Positions 6,383 to 6,919 of a stretch of 6,919 nt of DNA are shown here, piece after piece. Within the stretch, counting starts at the first letter, position 1, and each line of letters begins with the position of its first letter. Origin of the DNA: CBCXVS01 sp965178525 (lineage in GTDB: Bacteria; Tectomicrobia; Entotheonellia; Entotheonellales; Entotheonellaceae); the NCBI GenBank assembly GCA_965178525.1, contig CBCXVS010000351.1:1-6919 (forward strand), in the 5' to 3' direction. Made by a program: the position numbers and the translations under genes. The notes beneath the pieces were generated by a model. It was given only the letters and a program-made list of their open reading frames with translations. It searched no databases and was not told where the DNA came from.

Positions 6383-6853
6383 CACTTTCATTTTCCGCCC
6401 GCTGTCCGTTTGCAACGGGAAACGGCGCAAGAGGTCAGCGCCCTGGATCCCACCTCCGGATACGGCCTGCGCTTGGCGTTTGCTCATGTCGATGACGCGG
6501 CAGATACGTCCGTCGAGTTTGACGCCACGGGGGGATGGTCGGCGCGCTATGGCGAGTGGGAAACGGCGCCGCACTTACGCGTGCTCACCTCTGGCTGCGC
6601 CCCGCAAACGCTCGTGACATTTATCAGCCCAATTGCCCCTTCCCTGCCTGCGCCGCGTTCGTCCCACTATGCGATCGAAGCGCGGGCCGAAGGCCGCGCT
6701 ATCGTCTGCCGCCGCACACCGCACGAGCGTGCGGTGTACGAGGATCTCGTCCTCGTCAATCCGCAGCGTCTCGACACAGCCCTCCGGCACGGTCGATGGT
6801 CGAATGCGAGTATGCTGTACCTGCGAGGTCTGGGTCCTGAGGGTGCGACCTGA
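6383..6853 (+). CDS. Heparinase II/III family protein, C-terminal fragment
   Basis: This is the same frame as the central fragment, directly after the TAA. It reads HFHFPPAVRLQRET, a typical beta-strand continuation of 'DHLYT.HFHF', and then the remaining strands of the sandwich domain up to TGA 6851-6853. The first legal start codon is TTG 6410, but no ribosome site is visible, so this is a stranded part of the lyase gene and not a separate gene. The last residues (MLYLRGLGPEGAT) end abruptly, and it is uncertain whether this is the natural C-terminus. Confidence 0.68.
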   Translation, partial: HFHFPPAVRLQRETAQEVSALDPTSGYGLRLAFAHVDDAADTSVEFDATGGWSARYGEWETAPHLRVLTSGCAPQTLVTFISPIAPSLPAPRSSHYAIEARAEGRAIVCRRTPHERAVYEDLVLVNPQRLDTALRHGRWSNASMLYLRGLGPEGAT

Positions 6854-6919
6854 AGACGCATAACTTAAGTGGTTTGAACCAGTTGAAGGAAATGCAGGTC
6901 CGTGTGCGGACCTATCGCC
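6854..6919 (+). other. Tail after the lyase gene: possible start of next gene or of a group II intron
   Basis: There are 66 bases after the lyase stop. One reading is the start of another + strand gene: ATG 6892 follows AAGGA at 6886-6890, but the spacing is only one base, so the start is doubtful. The in-frame TTG 6883 is an alternative. Only about nine codons are visible (MQVRVRTYR). No protein family can be assigned. Confidence 0.25.
6896..6913 (+). repeat. Perfect inverted repeat (hairpin), 7-bp stem, 4-base loop
   Basis: AGGTCCG (6896-6902) and CGGACCT (6907-6913) are exact reverse complements separated by TGTG. The stem is GC-rich and would form a stable RNA hairpin. No T-run follows in the six bases left, so a rho-independent terminator is not supported. 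A small dyad, TGGTT-TG-AACCA (6870-6881), lies just upstream, so this short tail has more symmetry than the coding regions before it. Confidence 0.6.

Larger units (their letters stand above)
4476..6853 (+). pseudogene. Heparinase II/III family polysaccharide lyase, whole gene with two stops and one frameshift
   Basis: Heparinase II/III-like proteins in such clusters cleave acidic polysaccharides by beta-elimination. They may control chain length or release of the cell's own polymer. Three lesions split the gene: TAG at 5271-5273, a missing base at 5338-5340, and TAA at 6380-6382. Repairing them gives one protein of about 792 residues, somewhat long because of a Pro/Ser-rich start (about residues 1-40). 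There is no signal peptide. Domain order is the N-terminal alpha/alpha toroid domain (Hepar_II_III_N-like, about residues 45-400), then the beta-sandwich lyase domain (about 400-790). Expected catalytic positions are visible: Asn-His in TDPTNHLIGEA, Tyr in TSYHRF, and His in AAHGHADALS. The gene overlaps the ligase gene by 4 bases. Whether it is a pseudogene or intact in the organism depends on whether the lesions are sequencing errors. Confidence 0.8.

Noticed and set aside
5987..6574. Long reverse-strand open frame (195 codons)
   Set aside because: It is antisense to the catalytic HGHAD and TAAHNT region of the lyase and has no family-like features of its own.
1..6919. tRNA, rRNA, CRISPR array, complete insertion sequence
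   Set aside because: No cloverleaf-like, repeat-spacer or transposase-like pattern was seen by eye on either strand.

Overview
This window looks like part of a bacterial exopolysaccharide or capsule gene cluster. All genes are on the + strand and closely packed. The overall character (GT39, GDSL hydrolase, O-antigen ligase/polymerase, heparinase II/III, deacetylase, GC-rich) suggests an environmental Gram-negative bacterium. The phylum cannot be fixed from the sequence; a Nitrospirota-like or related lineage is only a guess. No RNA genes, CRISPR arrays or complete mobile elements were seen.

Layout: (1) 1-256, the 3' end of a probable polysaccharide deacetylase; (2) 292-1742, a GT39/PMT-type membrane glycosyltransferase; (3) 1743-2982, a membrane-anchored SGNH/GDSL hydrolase whose N-terminus is uncertain; (4) 2983-4479, an intact O-antigen ligase/polymerase-type membrane protein; (5) 4476-6853, a heparinase II/III family polysaccharide lyase; (6) 6854-6919, a short tail with a perfect 7-bp hairpin, holding either the start of the next gene or, more speculatively, the 5' end of a group II intron. 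The ligase start directly abuts the hydrolase stop, and the lyase start overlaps the ligase stop by 4 bases, so genes 3-5 are probably translated as one coupled unit.

Inferred joint role: lipid-linked sugar transfer (GT39), chain polymerisation or ligation (ligase), trimming of O-acyl groups (SGNH) and N-acetyl groups (deacetylase), and chain cleavage (heparinase) of a surface polysaccharide, possibly one containing uronic acid.

The most notable property is that nearly every gene except the ligase has broken reading frames. I see frameshifts in the deacetylase (two compensating), GT39 (one) and lyase (one), and in-frame stops upstream of the hydrolase (TGA 1822) and inside the lyase (TAG 5271, TAA 6380). 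In each case family-typical protein continues on the other side of the break. Several frameshifts are repaired by one extra base in a short A or T run, which points to homopolymer sequencing error or very recent decay. A second oddity is a sharp AT-rich stretch inside the GT39 gene.
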